Origin: Chroococcidiopsis sp. CCMEE 29
GTDB taxonomy: Bacteria > Cyanobacteriota > Cyanobacteriia > Cyanobacteriales > Chroococcidiopsidaceae
Length of the DNA: 64,000 nt
Assembly (NCBI RefSeq): GCF_023558375.1
Contig: NZ_CP083761.1
Location: 1,105,001 to 1,169,000, forward strand
Reading direction: 5' to 3'
Position 1 is the stretch's first letter; every line of letters begins with the position of its first letter. This document shows, one piece after another, positions 20,255 through 28,971 of this stretch. The translations under genes and the position numbers were made by a program. Under the pieces are notes generated by a model, which was given only the letters and a program-made list of their open reading frames with translations, was not told the DNA's origin and searched no databases.

Positions 20255-21631
20255 ATGCTCACTCAATCACTCGTCAGTGACATCATCCACCAACAACGAG
20301 ACTTTTTTAAAACTGGTAAAACCAAAGATGTTGCTTTTCGCATTGCCCAGCTAAAAACGCTGAAACAGGCAATCGTCGAGCATCAACCAGCCATTATTCA
20401 GGCATTGAGAGCAGATCTGAATAAACCAGAATTTGAAACTTATACCACAGAAGTTGGAGTAATCAAGGAAATTGACTATGCCATTAAACATATCAAATCT
20501 TGGACTAAGCCTAAGAAAGCTGCAATTTCAGTTGAGCAACTTCCTGGGTTTGCGCGCATTTATCCAGAACCGTTAGGTGTTGTCCTGATCGTAGGTCCTT
20601 GGAACTACCCATTTCAGCTGATGATTTCGCCGTTGGTGGGTGCGATCGCAGCGGGTAATTGTGCCATGCTTAAACCCTCAGAACTTGCCTCTCATACCTC
20701 TAGTGTCTTAGCTGAGATTATCCAAAAGCATTTTGATCCCGCTTATATTGCAGTAGTAGAAGGGGGAGTCGAAATCAGTAAGCAGCTATTGGCAGAAAAA
20801 TTTGACCATATCTTTTTTACGGGTGGCACTGCGGTTGGCAAAATTGTCATGGAGGCAGCGGCAAAACATCTCACACCCGTTACGCTTGAGCTAGGTGGTA
20901 AAAGCCCTTGTATTGTAGATGCTGATGCCAACATTGAAAACACCGCCAGAAGAATTGCTTGGGGCAAGTTTATCAATGCTGGTCAAACTTGCATCGCCCC
21001 CGACTATCTTCTAGTCAATCAAACCATCAAGCAAGATTTGCTGGATAGCATCAAAAAATGTATTCAAGAATTTTATGGTGATGAACCAGCAGCTAGTCCT
21101 GACTATGGCAGAATTATCAATCAAAAGCAATTTGCTCGGTTAGCTAAATTCCTCCAAGACGGTGAAATTATTATGGGGGGAGAAACCAACTCAGATGAGA
21201 ATTATATTGCTCCGACGGTGATTGATTCTGTCTCGCTAGAAGCGCCAGTCATGCAGGAAGAAATTTTTGGTCCGATTCTGCCTGTGATTTCATACAATGA
21301 CATTCAAGAGGCGATCGCCATAGTTAACGAAAAACCAAAACCGCTGGCTTTGTACTTATTTACTAGAAACAAAAACCTGCAACAGCGAGTTTTGCAGGAA
21401 ACCTCATCTGGTGGAGTTTGTATTAATGACACAGTAATGCAGGTTGGTGTCTCTTCTTTACCCTTTGGTGGTGTCGGTGATAGCGGCATTGGTAGCTATC
21501 ATGGTAAAGCCAGTTTTGATACATTCTCTCATTACAAAAGTGTTTTGAATAAATCTTTATGGCTCGACCCCAAATTCCGATATGCTCCTTATCAGGGTAA
21601 ATTGCAGCTGATAAAGCGACTCATCGGTTAG
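20255..21631 (+). CDS. Aldehyde dehydrogenase (fatty aldehyde type)
   Basis: This 458-aa NAD(P)-dependent aldehyde dehydrogenase oxidises aldehydes to carboxylic acids. Visible are the cofactor region VGPWNYPFQLMISPLVGAIAAGN, the FFTGGTAVGKIVM loop, the catalytic Glu in VTLELGGKSPCIVD, the catalytic Cys in NAGQTCIAPDY and the EEIFGPILPV motif. The shorter length and C-terminal basic-hydrophobic end place it in the class 3-like family, which includes the cyanobacterial long-chain aldehyde dehydrogenase (slr0091/AldE type). Substrate assignment to fatty aldehydes or apocarotenals is inference from that resemblance. Confidence 0.9.
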   Translation: MLTQSLVSDIIHQQRDFFKTGKTKDVAFRIAQLKTLKQAIVEHQPAIIQALRADLNKPEFETYTTEVGVIKEIDYAIKHIKSWTKPKKAAISVEQLPGFARIYPEPLGVVLIVGPWNYPFQLMISPLVGAIAAGNCAMLKPSELASHTSSVLAEIIQKHFDPAYIAVVEGGVEISKQLLAEKFDHIFFTGGTAVGKIVMEAAAKHLTPVTLELGGKSPCIVDADANIENTARRIAWGKFINAGQTCIAPDYLLVNQTIKQDLLDSIKKCIQEFYGDEPAASPDYGRIINQKQFARLAKFLQDGEIIMGGETNSDENYIAPTVIDSVSLEAPVMQEEIFGPILPVISYNDIQEAIAIVNEKPKPLALYLFTRNKNLQQRVLQETSSGGVCINDTVMQVGVSSLPFGGVGDSGIGSYHGKASFDTFSHYKSVLNKSLWLDPKFRYAPYQGKLQLIKRLIG

Positions 21632-21639
21632 CACCTGAC

Positions 21640-21785
21640 GTACCCACAGACTGAAGTTTGGGGCTATACAGACAAAGCCTGCGTTCGCAGGCTTCAAAAA
21701 CCCTTGATTTTTAGTCCGCGTCGGCGGAATTGGCGTGTGTAGCCGCAGGTTTCAACCTGTCGGCAACTGGGCTGACAGGACTAAC
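21640..21785. repeat. Triple-hairpin intergenic repeat
   Basis: Three consecutive inverted repeats lie between two convergent genes: AGCCTGCG/CGCAGGCT with a 2-nt loop (21676-21693), TCCGC/GCGGA (21715-21728) and GCCGcAGGTT/AACCTgtCGGC (21742-21764). The text resembles interspersed, hairpin-rich intergenic repeats I know from other cyanobacteria. It could act as a bidirectional terminator or be a non-autonomous mobile repeat. Confidence 0.7.
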
Positions 21786-21792
21786 TTAGTAT

Positions 21793-22395
21793 CTAAAATC
21801 CAAAACTGCTATACCGTTCTTCAGCCCACGGTTCTCCCCGGCGGTGGTAGCCATTGCGCTCCCAAAAACCCAATTCTTCGTTATCTAGAAACTCCAGACC
21901 ATTAATCCACTTGGCACTCTTCCAGGCGTAGAGGTGGGGAACGACTAGCCGCATCGGACCGCCATGTTCGGCTGGCAGTGGTTCACCGAATAAGGTGTGA
22001 GCAAAAAAGTTCTCTTCCAGCGTCAAATCAGACAGCGAAATATTGGTGGTATAACCGCCGTAGCAGTGTTCCATGACATGGACAGCTTGTGGATCTACCT
22101 CAATCAGGCGCATGAAGTCTGTTACTTTAACGCCAGTCCATTTGACATCAAGTTTAGACCAGCGTGTTACACAGTGAAAATCTGCTGTGAAATCGAATTG
22201 GGGCAGTGCCATAAAGTCTTCCCAGGTAAAGGTGGCAGGTTTTCCCAGACCCCATACCCGAAACTGCCATTCTTCCGTGCTGATTCTGGGAGTTTCACCG
22301 TAGGTGAGGACCGGGAAACCCTTAGTTAGGTATTGACCAGGAGGGACGCGATCGCTCTGTTCTCCCTCTGGTTTTTGGAAAAATTTTCCTAACAT
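21793..22395 (-). CDS. Molybdopterin-dependent sulfite oxidase-like oxidoreductase (YedY-type)
   Basis: This 200-aa protein consists of the sulfite-oxidase molybdopterin domain alone. The molybdenum-ligand cysteine is in DFTADFHCVTRWSKLDVKWTGV, and the cofactor-binding region reads GGPMRLVVPHLYAWKSAKWINGLEF. It lacks a Tat signal, so unlike MsrP/YedY it is probably cytoplasmic. The reaction and substrate of this cyanobacterial clade are not established to my knowledge. Start ATG at 22395. It converges on the aldehyde dehydrogenase across the triple-hairpin repeat. Confidence 0.88.
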   Translation of the reverse strand: MLGKFFQKPEGEQSDRVPPGQYLTKGFPVLTYGETPRISTEEWQFRVWGLGKPATFTWEDFMALPQFDFTADFHCVTRWSKLDVKWTGVKVTDFMRLIEVDPQAVHVMEHCYGGYTTNISLSDLTLEENFFAHTLFGEPLPAEHGGPMRLVVPHLYAWKSAKWINGLEFLDNEELGFWERNGYHRRGEPWAEERYSSFGF

Positions 22396-22592
22396 TCCAT
22401 GTAAATAGATAGGTTGTTGTTAGAGAGTCTCACTCCAGCCTGGACTAAAATCCTTACTTACTGGCGGAGAACCTTTACCTAGAGTTGTAGCGCAACCTAT
22501 CAATTCCTAGCAACGCTCTCAGGCAATACACCCAGTTGTTGCTACAGCCAGATGGCAAGTTCGCTAGTAATTTAACTAATTCTGCGGAATTC

Positions 22593-23969
22593 CCCATCCG
22601 TCTATACGGTGGGGATGGATAGCCGGGGGGAGTGAGAGGCGCATCCTTTATGGATGTCCGAACAATCTCCAAATTTTTCCTGATAGACTTTACTGGTAAG
22701 TAAAGGTAGTAGTAAGATAGATCTGCCAAGCAAGTGACATTGAGTGTTACACAAAGCTGTTCAAGTTCGTTTATACCCGACAAAAGAGCAACAAATACTA
22801 TTAGCACAGACATTCGGTTGTGCTAGGTGGTGGTGGAATTATGCTTTGAATAAGTCTATTGAGACTTATAAACAAACGGGGAAAGGACTTGGACAGGTAG
22901 CACTCAACGCATTATTACCAAAACTCAAAAAAGTAGAAGATACACTGTGGTTAGCTGATTGTTATAGCCAAGTTTTACAAGCTACAACACTCAACCTTAC
23001 CACAGCATATAAGAACTTTTTTGATGGGAGAGCAAGATTTCCTAGATTCAAATCTAAACACGGCAAGCAGTCAATTCAGTATCCCCAAAATGTCAAGATT
23101 GTAGATAGTGATGTCAAACTTCCCGGCAACATCGGGATAATCAAAGCCAAGATCCACAGACCAATTGAGGGAAAAATCAAGACTGTTACTGTCAGCAAAA
23201 TGCCATCTGGGAAATACTTTGCATCTATCCTGAGTGAAGGAGAAGGCGAAACTTCTTCCATTTCAGAGGGTAAGGTTTATGGCATTGATTTAGGCTTGAA
23301 GCATTTTGCCGTTGTCACTGATGGCGAAAAAGTGTCTAAATACGACAACCCTAAGCATCTTGCCAAACACGAGAAGAACCTGAAGCGCAAGCAGAAAAAA
23401 TTAGCACGTAAACAAAAAGGGAGTATATCGAGGAATAGGTATAGAAAAGTTATTGCCAAAGTGTACGAGCGAGTTAGTAATTCACGGCAAGATTTTCTGC
23501 ATAAACTTAGTTATAAGTTAGTCAGCGATAGCCAAGCTGTTATAGTAGAGAATCTTCATGTCAAGGGCATGGTTCGTAACCACAATTTGGCGAAAGCAAT
23601 ATCTGATGTTGGATGGGGAACATTCACCAACTTTTTAGCCTATAAACTAGAACGCAAAGGTGGAAAGTTGATTGAGATAGATAAATGGTTTCCCAGTTCC
23701 AAGCTCTGTTCTAATTGTTTCTATCAGATGGGTGAGATGCCGTTAGAAGTGAGGAACTGGACTTGTCCTCACTGTGTCACTCATCATGACAGAGATGGGA
23801 ATGCAGCCATCAATATTAGAGCAGAAGGAATCAGAATGCTCAAGGCGGATGGTTCAGCCGTCTCTGCTGTAGGAGGGGAAGTAAGACCAAAGATGGGGCG
23901 AAAGTCTCATCTGAGGCATTCGCCTATGAGTACAGAAGCCCTATCCGCCTATGCGGTGGGGTAGTTCAC
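22593..23969 (+). mobile_element. tnpB-only IS200/IS605-type element with matching end hairpins
   Basis: Both ends carry the same imperfect hairpin. Left, 22593-22615: CCCCA, bulged T, CCGT, loop CTAT, ACGG, TGGGG. Right, 23939-23961: CCCTA, bulged T, CCGC, loop CTAT, GCGG, TGGGG. The stems differ by paired changes, as expected for IS605-type ends recognised by a Y1 transposase. No tnpA is present, so the element would need TnpA in trans. The right end is placed at about 23969 (TTCAC after the hairpin). It abuts the rpmF coding end. Confidence 0.75.
22744..23964 (+). CDS. tnpB: TnpB RNA-guided endonuclease (IS200/IS605 family)
   Basis: TnpB is a compact RuvC nuclease guided by an omega/reRNA made from the element's right end, and is the ancestor of Cas12. 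The 406-aa protein has the N-terminal OrfB helix-turn-helix-like domain (QVRLYPTKEQ, FGCARWWWNYAL). The RuvC residues are Asp182 (GIDLGLKHF), Glu269 (VIVENLHVKGM) and the HHDRDGNAAINI motif (349-351). The zinc finger is Cys322-x2-Cys325 and Cys341-x2-Cys344. All catalytic residues are present, so it may be active. Start is GTG. The C-terminal tail is unstructured and overlaps the presumed guide-RNA scaffold. Confidence 0.93.
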   Translation: MLHKAVQVRLYPTKEQQILLAQTFGCARWWWNYALNKSIETYKQTGKGLGQVALNALLPKLKKVEDTLWLADCYSQVLQATTLNLTTAYKNFFDGRARFPRFKSKHGKQSIQYPQNVKIVDSDVKLPGNIGIIKAKIHRPIEGKIKTVTVSKMPSGKYFASILSEGEGETSSISEGKVYGIDLGLKHFAVVTDGEKVSKYDNPKHLAKHEKNLKRKQKKLARKQKGSISRNRYRKVIAKVYERVSNSRQDFLHKLSYKLVSDSQAVIVENLHVKGMVRNHNLAKAISDVGWGTFTNFLAYKLERKGGKLIEIDKWFPSSKLCSNCFYQMGEMPLEVRNWTCPHCVTHHDRDGNAAINIRAEGIRMLKADGSAVSAVGGEVRPKMGRKSHLRHSPMSTEALSAYAVG

Positions 23970-23989
23970 GTTTCCTCTTCTTCTTCCTC
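23830..23989 (+). ncRNA. Candidate omega/reRNA of TnpB with 3' guide
   Basis: By analogy with known TnpB systems, the guide RNA scaffold covers the 3' end of tnpB and the right-end hairpin (23939-23961), and the guide is the flanking sequence just beyond the element. With the end at 23969 the guide would begin GTTTCCTCTTCTTCTTCC, antisense to the last rpmF codons. Boundaries are inferred; no transcript evidence is available. Confidence 0.45.
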
Positions 23990-24139
23990 AGGGGTTGGAT
24001 AGACAAATTTAGAACGCCCCGTCAAAATTGACTTACCTAGCGATAGTGCTTTCTGAGCCTCTTTCGCTGCCTTACGCTTCCAGGTAGCTTTGCGTTGATC
24101 TCGTTTAGACTTGGATGTTTTCTTCTTAGGAACAGCCAT
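23966..24139 (-). CDS. rpmF: 50S ribosomal protein L32
   Basis: A 57-aa ORF starting [20 protein letters not shown] and continuing [19 protein letters not shown] to [13 protein letters not shown]. It is bL32 of the cyanobacterial/plastid type, without a four-cysteine zinc motif. The gene ends two bases from the tnpB stop on the other strand. Its TGA (complement of 23966-23968) falls in the TTCAC that terminates the mobile element, so the insertion probably replaced the native last codon or codons. The body of the protein is intact. Confidence 0.95.
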   Translation of the reverse strand: MAVPKKKTSKSKRDQRKATWKRKAAKEAQKALSLGKSILTGRSKFVYPTPEEEEEET

Positions 24140-24229
24140 GACAGCAAATCCAGTAATTCTTCACAACCTTTCTATTCTAAGGCATGGAAACCCGAGCAGC
24201 ACGCAGCTACTCAAACAAAGGTGAATTAG

Positions 24230-25177
24230 CTAAGGGTTTTCCAGAGGATCGTCATTCGGTACGACATTCTGATTCGGCGTATTATTCAAGTTCCCAGGCT
24301 GATTGCTCGGTGTAGATCCATTAGTGGGCGGCATCAGAGGATTTTGTGGTGTGTTTACGGGAGTTGAAGTGCCACTGGGACTGAGATTATTTGGTGAGGT
24401 CGGACTTTGAAGATTTTCAGGCGGAGCTACTGGTTCGATAACAGGCGGTTGAGGACTCAGATCTGTGCCAGGAGCAGGAGTTTGATCGCTAGGCGTAGTC
24501 GCGGGGTTAGCAGTGCCTGGTTGACTAGGAATGTTATTCGTAGGTCCTGGCGTGAGGGGAGAGAGCACAGACCCTGGTTGAGTAAAAGTGCTATCCCGAT
24601 TGTTAATTCGTTCTCTCCCACTGCTAGGGGTAGTATTCTGTGGCTGTCTCGGTGGTGTGGGGCTAGCAGTCTGTGGTTGATTATCAGGCGTACTGGTTGC
24701 TAAATCTGGATCGAATCGGAGTAGCGATCGCGCTGCGGTAAAGTGTGTACTCCAGCGCTGGATATTAGGATTGCTAACCCATTCGGGACGGCTAACTTCT
24801 AAAGATAGGACTGGGGCGATCGCGCCTTGATGTTGAGCCGTAACAACGATGGAAACATCTGTCAACGCACTATTCTGGTCAAAACTTTCCTGAACCGCAG
24901 TCTGGGCAGTTGCTTCTGCACGACTCAGCAGGCTTTCATAAGTTTCATTCGGTTGGCGATCGAGGGAGAGTTCAACGCGAGTCGTTTCTGCTTGAGCGAT
25001 TTGTGGCGACGCTTCCCGAGTGAACCCAAGACCTAGCCCTAATGCTAGTAACACCCCTACGGTTACCATCCGGATTTTTTGAGCCACCCATTGTCGAGAT
25101 TGAGTCAGGTTGGAGCTTAGACTGTTAGCTTGACCATGAGTTTCAGTGGAGGCTTGATCGCGAACCTTGCACCTCAT
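24230..25177 (-). CDS. Exported proline-rich hypothetical protein
   Basis: The first 60 residues are polar, then comes a signal-anchor-like segment (MVTVGVLLALGLGLGF) with a possible cleavage region near AQAE. A folded segment of about 110 residues follows (RVELSLDRQPNETYESLLSRAEATAQTAV, DVSIVVTAQHQGAIAPVLSLEVSRPEW). The last 150 residues are Pro/Thr/Ser/Asn-rich and probably disordered. ATG at 25177 is preferred over a TTG at 25243 because of a GAGGG and AAGGAG just upstream. Function unknown; an envelope role is inferred from the signal. Confidence 0.7.
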   Translation of the reverse strand: MRCKVRDQASTETHGQANSLSSNLTQSRQWVAQKIRMVTVGVLLALGLGLGFTREASPQIAQAETTRVELSLDRQPNETYESLLSRAEATAQTAVQESFDQNSALTDVSIVVTAQHQGAIAPVLSLEVSRPEWVSNPNIQRWSTHFTAARSLLRFDPDLATSTPDNQPQTASPTPPRQPQNTTPSSGRERINNRDSTFTQPGSVLSPLTPGPTNNIPSQPGTANPATTPSDQTPAPGTDLSPQPPVIEPVAPPENLQSPTSPNNLSPSGTSTPVNTPQNPLMPPTNGSTPSNQPGNLNNTPNQNVVPNDDPLENP

Positions 25178-25424
25178 ACCCTCGCTTCTCCTTGGTGATG
25201 ACCTGGAATGACGAGCTGATTCTTTAACTGCGGCGACTATCAATAGTCAGGTTTTGCGTCTAATATAGCTGAGTATTTCAGATCTAGAGTCATTGTATTG
25301 AATAAACTGATACCTATTCAGGCTCTTTTTTCTTGATAACTAGCTGATTCTAGCGTGAGGAGCTAAACGGAACCTTTGTCAAAGATATAACTAAAGCAAT
25401 TCTGGAAGACATGGCCCACCTACT

Positions 25425-25799
25425 TTAGCAGTAGGGTGTAACGTCTTCACCACATTCATCGGCTAAGTAGCACAGCGCCCGGAAGCGTAAGCTGACAACT
25501 TCCTCATAGAGTGGGTTAAGCTTGCACATCGGTGGGATATGAAACAGCTTGCGACCCAAAAAGTTGACATCACGCTCAAATGGACACTCGGCAGGAATGA
25601 GTTGGCAAAGGCGATGAGCCAATTTTGGATTGCGGACTTCTATTTCATTGAGCCAGTGGCGCAATGGTCGGAGAATAGCAAAGCTAGCCTTTGTGGCAGG
25701 ACGACGAAGTGGGCTTACATGACTGGCAGTTAGAGCCTCTTGGTCAATCCATACCCAGCTAGTCAGAGAAAGATTTTGAGTTGTATAGGGGGAGTGCAT
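25425..25799 (-). CDS. Mo-dependent nitrogenase C-terminal family protein
   Basis: This 124-aa protein is the small cyanobacterial family annotated as Mo-dependent nitrogenase C-terminal (PF06967). It is recognised from LRHWLNEIEVRNPKLAHRLCQLIPAECPFERD and LFHIPPMCKLNPLYEEVVSLRFRALCYLADECGEDVTPYC. Six conserved cysteines suggest metal or redox chemistry. Despite the family name it is not a nitrogenase subunit, and its role is unproven. The start ATG has an AGAGGA Shine-Dalgarno. It stands alone, with no nif genes nearby. Confidence 0.85.
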   Translation of the reverse strand: MHSPYTTQNLSLTSWVWIDQEALTASHVSPLRRPATKASFAILRPLRHWLNEIEVRNPKLAHRLCQLIPAECPFERDVNFLGRKLFHIPPMCKLNPLYEEVVSLRFRALCYLADECGEDVTPYC

Positions 25800-26078
25800 G
25801 GTTCATTCCTCTCATTTCAATCAGGTAAATTGAACGGTCTACAGAACATCTACAAGGTTTCAACGACTTTTACCAGAATCTTGTTCCCGTGACTTTCAGA
25901 CTGTAGGCTACTGTAGTGCTATCATCTTGTCGATAATTTCAGTTAGATGAATGAGGAACATCACTGAACTTTTATATTTGACAGCCCTTACATAGGTAAA
26001 TTCCCTTAAAAGTTCAGTCAAAAATTAGAGGTGGCAAGCCCAATGACCTCCACCCCTACTCATTAACTCAACTAAATA

Positions 26079-27845
26079 TTACGACGCAACTTGGGCAGCA
26101 GTGCGGCGACGTCTTCTTCCATCCGCTACCTTAACGGGTTCATCCGGTATTTGCATCAACAAGGTAATAGACGGTTGGCATTGCAATTCACGCCGGATTG
26201 CTCGCTGTAAATCACGCTCTAGCTGCACTTGCAATCCAGCCCAATCTACATCCGCTTGTTGGGCGTCAAAAGATTGAGCAAAATCTGACCAACGAGTGCT
26301 TAAAATTTCTTCGATCCGCTCTTGCACCCACTTTTGAAACAGCGATCGCTCCATAGATGTGACTACACCCCGCAGATGAATCTCCGGCGTCATCATCAGT
26401 TTGCCATTCCAATCAATTGCAGTTGCGATCGTGATGATACCTTCTTCTGCTAGCTGTTGCCGTTCCTGTAGCACCTTACCGCTGACTATTCCAACACCCG
26501 ACGTATCCACTAGTTCAATTCCAGCTGGGGCTTTACCAGTGACGCTAATCGCCTCCTGAGACACTTCCACCACATCGCCATTTTGAATAATCACCATGTT
26601 TTCAGCTGGAATACCCATGCTTTGAGCTGTCTGGGCGTGCTTCACCAACATTCGATGCTCACCGTGAACTGGCAAGAAAAATTTAGGTCGAGTCAAGGCG
26701 ATCATCAGCTTTTGATCTTCTTGAGAACCATGTCCAGATACGTGAATTCCCTGCTCGCGACCATAGATCACCTTAGCACCCTGCATCATCAATCGGTCAA
26801 TGGTATTGACCACAGCGATTGTATTGCCTGGAATCGGGTTTGCCGAGAACACGACTGTATCCCCTTCGCGGATTTTCAGGTGTTGGTGTTCCCCTTTGGA
26901 GATGCGCGTCATTGCCGACATCATCTCGCCTTGAGAACCCGTTGTCAGAATTAAGACATTCTCACCAGGTAACTGGCGCACGGCATGCAAAGGCTGAAAT
27001 AGATTATCCGGGCATTTGATGTAGCCTAAATTCCGGGCATGGGCAATCACGTTCAGCATTGATCGCCCGACAACTGACACAACACGATTATGCTTTTGTG
27101 CCAGTTCCAAAATCATGTTGATCCGATGTACTGAAGAAGCAAAAGTTGTAACAAACAGTCGACCAGTAGCTTGAGTGAAAACCCGATCAAGATTGGGATA
27201 AACCGAACGTTCAGACAACGTGTATCCTGGTACCTCCGAGTTTGTCGAATCGCTAATTAGGCAAAGTACACCTTTTTCGCCATGTTCTGCTAGCCGCTGC
27301 AAATCAAAAAACTCACCATCAACTGGGGTATGGTCAACCTTAAAGTCTCCAGTGTGGATGATTACTCCCACAGGGGTATGGAGGGCAATCGTAAAGCTAT
27401 CGGCAATTGAGTGGGTGTTGCGAATAAATTCCACGACAAACGATGAGCCAAGTCGCACCATCTCGCGAGGACGAACTGTTTTTAATTGAGTGCGATCGCG
27501 CACACCTGCCTCTTCCAATTTGCCCTCTAGCATTGCCATCGCCAGACGGGGACCATAAATTACGGGAATCTCAAATTGCTTCAGGTGAAACGCAATACCG
27601 CCGATGTGGTCTTCATGACCATGGGTAACGATCATGCCTTTAATCTTGTGGCGATTTTCCCGCAGATATGTCATGTCGGGCAGGACTATATTTACCCCGT
27701 GCATATCTTCGCTAGGAAAAGCTAGTCCTGCATCCAAGAGGATGATTTCGTCGTTGTACTCAAAAACGCAAGTATTCTTGCCAATTTCATGCAAACCGCC
27801 CAGAGGAATAATTTTGACGGCGGTTGAAGATTCATTTTGGGTCAT
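26079..27845 (-). CDS. rnj: Ribonuclease J
   Basis: RNase J is a 5'-3' exo- and endoribonuclease in mRNA decay and rRNA maturation. The 588-aa protein has the metallo-beta-lactamase core with the zinc motif THGHEDHIGG and the upstream IKIIPLGGLHEIGKNTCVFEY. The beta-CASP region has STNSEVPGYTLSE, HVSGHGSQEDQKLMI and FLPVHGEHRMLVKHA, and a C-terminal domain ends in a basic tail. Third gene of the asd-dapA-rnj run on the minus strand, a common cyanobacterial order. Confidence 0.95.
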   Translation of the reverse strand: MTQNESSTAVKIIPLGGLHEIGKNTCVFEYNDEIILLDAGLAFPSEDMHGVNIVLPDMTYLRENRHKIKGMIVTHGHEDHIGGIAFHLKQFEIPVIYGPRLAMAMLEGKLEEAGVRDRTQLKTVRPREMVRLGSSFVVEFIRNTHSIADSFTIALHTPVGVIIHTGDFKVDHTPVDGEFFDLQRLAEHGEKGVLCLISDSTNSEVPGYTLSERSVYPNLDRVFTQATGRLFVTTFASSVHRINMILELAQKHNRVVSVVGRSMLNVIAHARNLGYIKCPDNLFQPLHAVRQLPGENVLILTTGSQGEMMSAMTRISKGEHQHLKIREGDTVVFSANPIPGNTIAVVNTIDRLMMQGAKVIYGREQGIHVSGHGSQEDQKLMIALTRPKFFLPVHGEHRMLVKHAQTAQSMGIPAENMVIIQNGDVVEVSQEAISVTGKAPAGIELVDTSGVGIVSGKVLQERQQLAEEGIITIATAIDWNGKLMMTPEIHLRGVVTSMERSLFQKWVQERIEEILSTRWSDFAQSFDAQQADVDWAGLQVQLERDLQRAIRRELQCQPSITLLMQIPDEPVKVADGRRRRRTAAQVAS

Positions 27846-28037
27846 TTGTGTCCTTAGATTAAGTTGGTTGTTGGATTGAATCAGTTAAAACAGATTGAAC
27901 TTTAGTCATGTAGTACATCTGAGTTTTAATAAGGTCTTTACAAATAAATTTCTGACAAATCCCTACGAGAGCTTTAACTCATAGCATTTACAAGGATTAG
28001 AAGCACCTGATTATTCAGTTGTCCAAAAACTAGCAGC

Positions 28038-28922
28038 TCAAATCATAGAAAGCTCAGTAAGCACCACTTTTAATTTTTCGCTTACCCAGTCTTGGTCTTC
28101 ATACAGCGGCATTCGAGTGGAGCCAACATCCCAGCCTTCCAGGTTAAGCGCAACTTTAACTGGAATCGGATTAGCCGTTGCAAACAAAGCTTTGAACAAG
28201 GGGAAAAGTTTCAGGTGAATTTGGGTAGCAACTTCCACTTGCCCTGTTGTAAAGGCTTGGATCATTTGTTGGAGTTGCTTTCCTACTAGATGACTTGCCA
28301 CACTAACTACACCACTGCCGCCAAGAGCTAACAAGGGAAGTGTTAGGGAATCATCACCTGAGTAAATCTTGAATTCGGTTGGCGTTAAGCGGCGAATTTC
28401 ACTTACCTGATCCAAGTTCCCGCTGGACTCTTTAATTCCTACAATATTGGCAACTTCAGCTAAACGGGCAACTGTTTCTGGCTGAAGATTCTGACCTGTG
28501 CGACCCGGTATGTTGTATATCAGCAAAGGTAGTCCAGGCGAGGCTTGGGCAATCGCTTTGAAGTGATGGTACAATCCCGCTTGCGGCGGTTTGTTGTAAT
28601 AGGGAACAACTTGTAAAGATCCATGTACTCCTATTTTAGCGGCTTTTGTAGTAGCTGCGATCGCTTCCTCAGTCGAATTGGAACCTGTCCCCGCAATTAC
28701 CAGAGCTTTTCCCGCTACTGCCTGCATTACCACCTGAAATAACTGGTATTCCTCATCCCAGGTAAGTGTAGGCGATTCCCCGGTTGTCCCACACACGACC
28801 AACGTATCTGTACCTTGCTCTGCCAGATGAACTGCCAGTTGCTCTGCTACTGCATAATTCACGCTGCCGTCTTCCTTAAACGGCGTGATCATAGCAGTCA
28901 AAACTCGTCCAAAATCTACCAC
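28038..28922 (-). CDS. dapA: 4-hydroxy-tetrahydrodipicolinate synthase
   Basis: DapA condenses pyruvate with aspartate semialdehyde in lysine and diaminopimelate synthesis. Family motifs are [29 protein letters not shown], the tyrosine in [14 protein letters not shown] and the Schiff-base lysine in [11 protein letters not shown]. The GTG at 28922 with an AGGAG upstream gives the usual cyanobacterial N-terminus [11 protein letters not shown]; an ATG at 28949 is the alternative. It follows asd, the preceding enzyme, by about 50 nt, so the two are probably one operon. Confidence 0.95.
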   Translation of the reverse strand: MVDFGRVLTAMITPFKEDGSVNYAVAEQLAVHLAEQGTDTLVVCGTTGESPTLTWDEEYQLFQVVMQAVAGKALVIAGTGSNSTEEAIAATTKAAKIGVHGSLQVVPYYNKPPQAGLYHHFKAIAQASPGLPLLIYNIPGRTGQNLQPETVARLAEVANIVGIKESSGNLDQVSEIRRLTPTEFKIYSGDDSLTLPLLALGGSGVVSVASHLVGKQLQQMIQAFTTGQVEVATQIHLKLFPLFKALFATANPIPVKVALNLEGWDVGSTRMPLYEDQDWVSEKLKVVLTELSMI

Positions 28923-28971
28923 CCTCTTCTCACTCCTCTGCCGCCTCATTACATGTTTTTTCTGGGCGGCT

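Noticed and set aside
22475-22813. Minus-strand frame of 112 codons
   Set aside because: It overlaps the left-end hairpin and the start of tnpB and has no family resemblance or ribosome binding site.
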